From the NCBI GenBank assembly GCA_039914705.1, contig JBDSOT010000018.1:1-17366 (forward strand): a DNA stretch of 17,366 bases. The letters are read 5' to 3'. Position numbers and translations under genes: made by a program. Positions 15,061 through 17,366 of this stretch are shown piece by piece. The notes under the pieces are model-generated. The model did not search any database, was not told the DNA's origin, and was given only the letters and a program-made list of their open reading frames with translations. Each line of letters begins with the position of its first letter. Position 1 is the first letter of the stretch. Source of the DNA: JBDSTW01 sp039914705. Its GTDB lineage: Bacteria; Pseudomonadota; Gammaproteobacteria; SURF-13.

Positions 15061-15176
15061 ACGCAAAGACGCAAAAAACATTATGTGCGGCTGCATCTCG
15101 TACATTGTCTATAAAAATTCCGCTATAAAAATTCATGCTATTGCTTTGTTTACTTTGCGTCTTCGCGTCTTTGCGT
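15061..15176. repeat. MITE/REP-like inverted octamer repeat inserted between rplW and rplB
   Basis: The 152-nt gap 15034-15185 holds inverted arrays of the octamer CTTTGCGT. On the right it appears three times in tandem (15153-15160, 15161-15168 with one change, 15169-15176). On the left the complement appears twice (15061-15068 and 15069-15076 with one change). The best pairing is a perfect 12-bp match of 15061-15072 with 15165-15176, and other registers also pair. CCTAA (15049-15053) and TTAGG (15176-15180) add a weaker outer match. About 80-90 AT-rich bases lie between the arms. No open reading frame and no clear target duplication are seen. It reads as a small non-coding mobile or dispersed repeat tolerated within the S10 cluster. 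Confidence 0.7.
15109..15134. repeat. Two tandem copies of a 12-bp AT-rich direct repeat
   Basis: CTATAAAAATTC occurs at 15109-15120 and again at 15123-15134, a 14-nt period with CG between the copies. It lies inside the loop of the inverted octamer element between rplW and rplB. Confidence 0.85.
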
Positions 15177-15185
15177 TAGGTTTCG

Positions 15186-15482
15186 TTACTTGTTGCCCAT
15201 GAAATCAATATCGAAGCCGGGTTTCAGGCTGACGTAGGCCTTTTTCCAATCGCTGCGACCACCCATGCGCCGACCGCTACGCTTGGTCTTACCCTTTACA
15301 TTGACCGTGCGCACACCATCAACTTCCACATTGAACATAAGTTCAACGGCACCCTTTATCTCGCCTTTGTTTGAGTCAGTTACCACCCGAAACACAAACT
15401 GCTTGTTGCGATCTGCGGCAGCCGAACTTTTCTCGGAGATGTGCGGTGCAATCAGCACCTGCATCAGACGTTCTTGGTTCAT
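15186..15482 (-). CDS. rplW: 50S ribosomal protein L23
   Basis: L23 is the exit-tunnel protein that docks trigger factor and SRP. The 98-aa product begins MNQERLMQVLIAPHISEKSS and has NKQFVFRVVTDSNKGEIKGA, VELMFNVEVDGVRTVNVKGK and the GRSDWKKAYVSLKPG end, about the E. coli size (100 aa). Its ATG overlaps the rplD stop by 4 nt (ATGA), implying translational coupling. It is followed by the 152-nt repeat-bearing spacer before rplB. Confidence 0.98.
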   Translation of the reverse strand: MNQERLMQVLIAPHISEKSSAAADRNKQFVFRVVTDSNKGEIKGAVELMFNVEVDGVRTVNVKGKTKRSGRRMGGRSDWKKAYVSLKPGFDIDFMGNK

Positions 15483-16108
15483 GCCAGCGACTCCTCAAGT
15501 TTCTTAAGTGCTTCCACGGTGATCAGCACCTTTTCAAAGCCGACCAGGCTGACCGGATCAAGTCCAGCCGCATCACGCACGTCGATCTTGTGCAGGTTAC
15601 GTGAAGAGAAATAGATATTGTCATCCACGTTTTCGGTCACGATCAAGGTATCCGCTAACCCCAGGTTATTAAGTTTGAGCACGAGTTCCTTGGTGCTGAT
15701 AGAGTCGAGTGAAAAATCATCGACCACGATCAGACGTTCCTGGCGTACCAGCTCTGACAGGATAGAACGCATCGCGCCGCGGTACATTTTCTTGTTGACC
15801 TTCTGCGAATAATCCGCAGTCACCGCCGCAAACACCTTGCCGCCGCTACGCCAGATGGGGCTGCGCGAGGTACCTGCGCGGGCACGGCCGGTACCCTTTT
15901 GGTTCCACGGTTTTTTACCGCCGCCGCGAACCTGGGCGCGCGTCTTTTGGGCATGAGTACCGGCACGTGCGCCGGCCAGATAGGCTGTAACGACCTGATG
16001 AATAAGCGGTTCATTGAACTCAGCAGCGAATGTCGCATCAGAGACTTCAACGCTCCCGGCGGCCTTAGCGGCCTTACCTTGAGTTACGGGTGTTAGATTC
16101 AATTGCAT
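15479..16108 (-). CDS. rplD: 50S ribosomal protein L4
   Basis: L4 binds 23S rRNA with a long loop that reaches the nascent-peptide tunnel, and in enterobacteria it represses the S10 operon. The 209-aa product has FNEPLIHQVVTAYLAGARAG, the tunnel loop GGGKKPWNQKGTGRARAGTS (about 62-81), SPIWRSGGKVFAAVTADYSQ, KVNKKMYRGAMRSILSELVR, and NLHKIDVRDAAGLDPVSLVG. It is a few residues longer than E. coli L4 (201 aa), mainly at the N-terminus (MQLNLTPVTQGKAAKAAGSV). It is 24 nt after rplC. Confidence 0.98.
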   Translation of the reverse strand: MQLNLTPVTQGKAAKAAGSVEVSDATFAAEFNEPLIHQVVTAYLAGARAGTHAQKTRAQVRGGGKKPWNQKGTGRARAGTSRSPIWRSGGKVFAAVTADYSQKVNKKMYRGAMRSILSELVRQERLIVVDDFSLDSISTKELVLKLNNLGLADTLIVTENVDDNIYFSSRNLHKIDVRDAAGLDPVSLVGFEKVLITVEALKKLEESLA

Positions 16109-16117
16109 GACGCTCTC

Positions 16118-16143
16118 TCTTATGCGGCTTTCTTATGCGGCTT
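16118..16143. repeat. Perfect 13-bp tandem duplication across the rplC stop codon
   Basis: TCTTATGCGGCTT is present at 16118-16130 and again, immediately adjacent, at 16131-16143. On the minus strand the first copy read encodes the Ala-Ala-stop end of L3; the second copy lies in the 24-nt spacer before rplD, where it supplies the AAGAGAGAG purine stretch next to the rplD start. Confidence 0.95.
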
Positions 16144-16786
16144 TGGTACGGCGCTTCATGGCGGGGCTTATCACGACATCACCGCCTGCGGAACCGGGAA
16201 CTGCGCCCTTGATTAACAACAGATTACGTTCGGCATCAACACGCACCACTTCGAGGGTTTGCACGGTACGCCGCACATTACCCAAATGACCCGACATTTT
16301 TTTGCCCTTGAACACACGGCCCGGCGACTGATTCTGACCAATAGAACCCGGTGAGCGATGCGACAACGAGTTACCGTGCGTGGCGTCACCCATGGTGAAG
16401 TGATGGCGCTTGATCGTGCCGGCAAAGCCTTTACCAATCGTTGTTCCGGCCACATCAACCTTCTGTCCTGGCTCGAATATATTGACCTTGATCTCGGCGC
16501 CCGCAGCCATGTCTTCACCTTCGCCATCGTCGAGGCGGAATTCCCAGAGACTACGGCCAGCAGCGACGCCCGCCTTGGCAAAATGCCCGGCAGCGGCCTT
16601 GGTGACACGCGTGGCGCGCCGCGTGCCAAGGGTAATCTGCACGGCGCGATAGCCATCAATGGCTACGGTCTTTACCTGGCTCACACGGTTCGGCTCGACC
16701 TCAATCACGGTCACAGGTATGGATGCACCATCTTCAGTGAAGACGCGCGTCATGCCGCATTTACGACCTACTAATCCAATTGCCAT
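16133..16786 (-). CDS. rplC: 50S ribosomal protein L3
   Basis: L3 initiates 50S assembly with L24 and reaches the peptidyl-transferase centre. The 217-aa product begins MAIGLVGRKCGMTRVFTEDG and has TIGKGFAGTIKRHHFTMGDA, then THGNSLSHRSPGSIGQNQSP and GRVFKGKKMSGHLGNVRRTV. The glutamine in IGQNQSPG matches the one that PrmB methylates in E. coli. It is longer than E. coli L3 (209 aa) through a few acidic residues near DDGEGEDMAAG and a short basic tail (KRRTKAA). The last codons lie in a 13-bp tandem duplication. It is 55 nt after rpsJ. Confidence 0.98.
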   Translation of the reverse strand: MAIGLVGRKCGMTRVFTEDGASIPVTVIEVEPNRVSQVKTVAIDGYRAVQITLGTRRATRVTKAAAGHFAKAGVAAGRSLWEFRLDDGEGEDMAAGAEIKVNIFEPGQKVDVAGTTIGKGFAGTIKRHHFTMGDATHGNSLSHRSPGSIGQNQSPGRVFKGKKMSGHLGNVRRTVQTLEVVRVDAERNLLLIKGAVPGSAGGDVVISPAMKRRTKAA

Positions 16787-16841
16787 TTTAATGTCTCTAA
16801 TTAACTCTACAAATCCAACGCAACATTGAGTTCCAAATTGT

Positions 16842-17153
16842 TTAATTCAGCTTGATCTGTACATCCACACCCGCCGCCAGATCCAGCTTCATCAACGCGT
16901 CCACGGTCTTATCGGTGGGATCAACAATGTCCATCAGACGCTTATGCGTGCGGATCTCATACTGGTCGCGCGCGTCTTTATCCACGTGCGGCGAGGTCAA
17001 CACCGTGAAACGCTCAATCTTGCTCGGCAGCGGAATCGGCCCGCGCACCTGTGCACCGGTGCGCCGTGCGGTCTCTACGATCTCACGCGCCGACTGATCG
17101 ATCAGGCGATGATCGAAGGCCTTTAAACGGATGCGGATTCTCTGGTTAGCCAT
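16842..17153 (-). CDS. rpsJ: 30S ribosomal protein S10 (NusE)
   Basis: S10 assembles in the 30S head and, as NusE, binds NusB and NusG in antitermination and transcription-translation coupling. The 103-aa product equals the E. coli length: MANQRIRIRLKAFDHRLIDQ, EIVETARRTGAQVRGPIPLP, TSPHVDKDARDQYEIRTHKR and LMKLDLAAGVDVQIKL. It is the first gene of the S10 cluster, only 64 nt after tuf. Its ribosome-binding site is weak (AGAGA about 8 nt before the ATG). The short gap leaves no room for a long regulatory leader. Confidence 0.98.
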   Translation of the reverse strand: MANQRIRIRLKAFDHRLIDQSAREIVETARRTGAQVRGPIPLPSKIERFTVLTSPHVDKDARDQYEIRTHKRLMDIVDPTDKTVDALMKLDLAAGVDVQIKLN

Positions 17154-17217
17154 AAAAATAATCTCTAGTACAGTGAAAAGAACAGACTTTCGTATCTACT
17201 CTTACGTCTTTTCTCTA

Positions 17218-17366
<149 letters not shown>

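Noticed and set aside
14188..15114. 308-codon plus-strand open frame antisense to rplB and its upstream spacer
   Set aside because: It mirrors a highly conserved ribosomal gene whose codon bias opens the opposite frame. It has no ribosome-binding site or recognisable domain, and its end runs into the repeat spacer.

Overview
The window is a core chromosomal segment of a Gram-negative bacterium, most likely a gammaproteobacterium of moderate GC content. Reading from the right edge on the minus strand, it holds the 3' end of tuf and then the complete S10, spc and alpha ribosomal-protein clusters in the classical order: rpsJ-rplC-rplD-rplW-rplB-rpsS-rplV-rpsC-rplP-rpmC-rpsQ, then rplN-rplX-rplE-rpsN-rpsH-rplF-rplR-rpsE-rpmD-rplO-secY-rpmJ, then rpsM-rpsK-rpsD-rpoA-rplQ. 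Three points favour a gammaproteobacterium. The proteins resemble their E. coli counterparts closely along their length. No infA, adk or map lies between secY and rpmJ, where betaproteobacteria and Gram-positives usually carry some of them. The RNA polymerase alpha subunit even keeps E. coli residue numbering at its UP-element contacts.

Layout on the + strand coordinate: 1-1994 is uvrA (+, 5' truncated). About 2009-2102 is a two-armed REP/REPIN-like inverted repeat filling the convergent gap. 2108-3142 is a secreted di-heme cytochrome c peroxidase (-). 3239-3267 is a strong symmetric intrinsic terminator that ends the ribosomal cluster. 3288-6153 is the alpha cluster, 6223-11860 the spc cluster, 11958-17153 the S10 cluster, and 17218-17366 the end of tuf. 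All the ribosomal genes share one strand and are tightly packed, with several stop/start overlaps (rplD/rplW, rplP/rpmC, rpmC/rpsQ, rpmD/rplO, rplO/secY). A good promoter with a perfect TATAAT lies in the 97-nt rpsQ-rplN gap, where E. coli has its spc promoter.

Together the genes make 30S and 50S subunit proteins, the SecY translocon channel, the RNA polymerase alpha subunit and EF-Tu: the cell's growth-linked gene-expression core. uvrA (nucleotide excision repair) and the peroxidase are separate transcription units beyond the terminator.

I see no undescribed multi-gene system here. The details worth following up are small: a Thermus-like, four-cysteine (zinc-ribbon) ribosomal protein S4 started from TTG; a 152-nt insertion between rplW and rplB built on inverted CTTTGCGT octamer repeats; the REPIN-like element after uvrA; a lysine-rich N-terminal extension on L30; a perfect 13-bp tandem duplication across the rplC stop codon; and a tuf-rpsJ gap too short for an E. 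coli-type L4-responsive leader. No stretch longer than about 300 bases lacks a gene. I see no tRNA, rRNA, CRISPR array, insertion sequence or replication origin.
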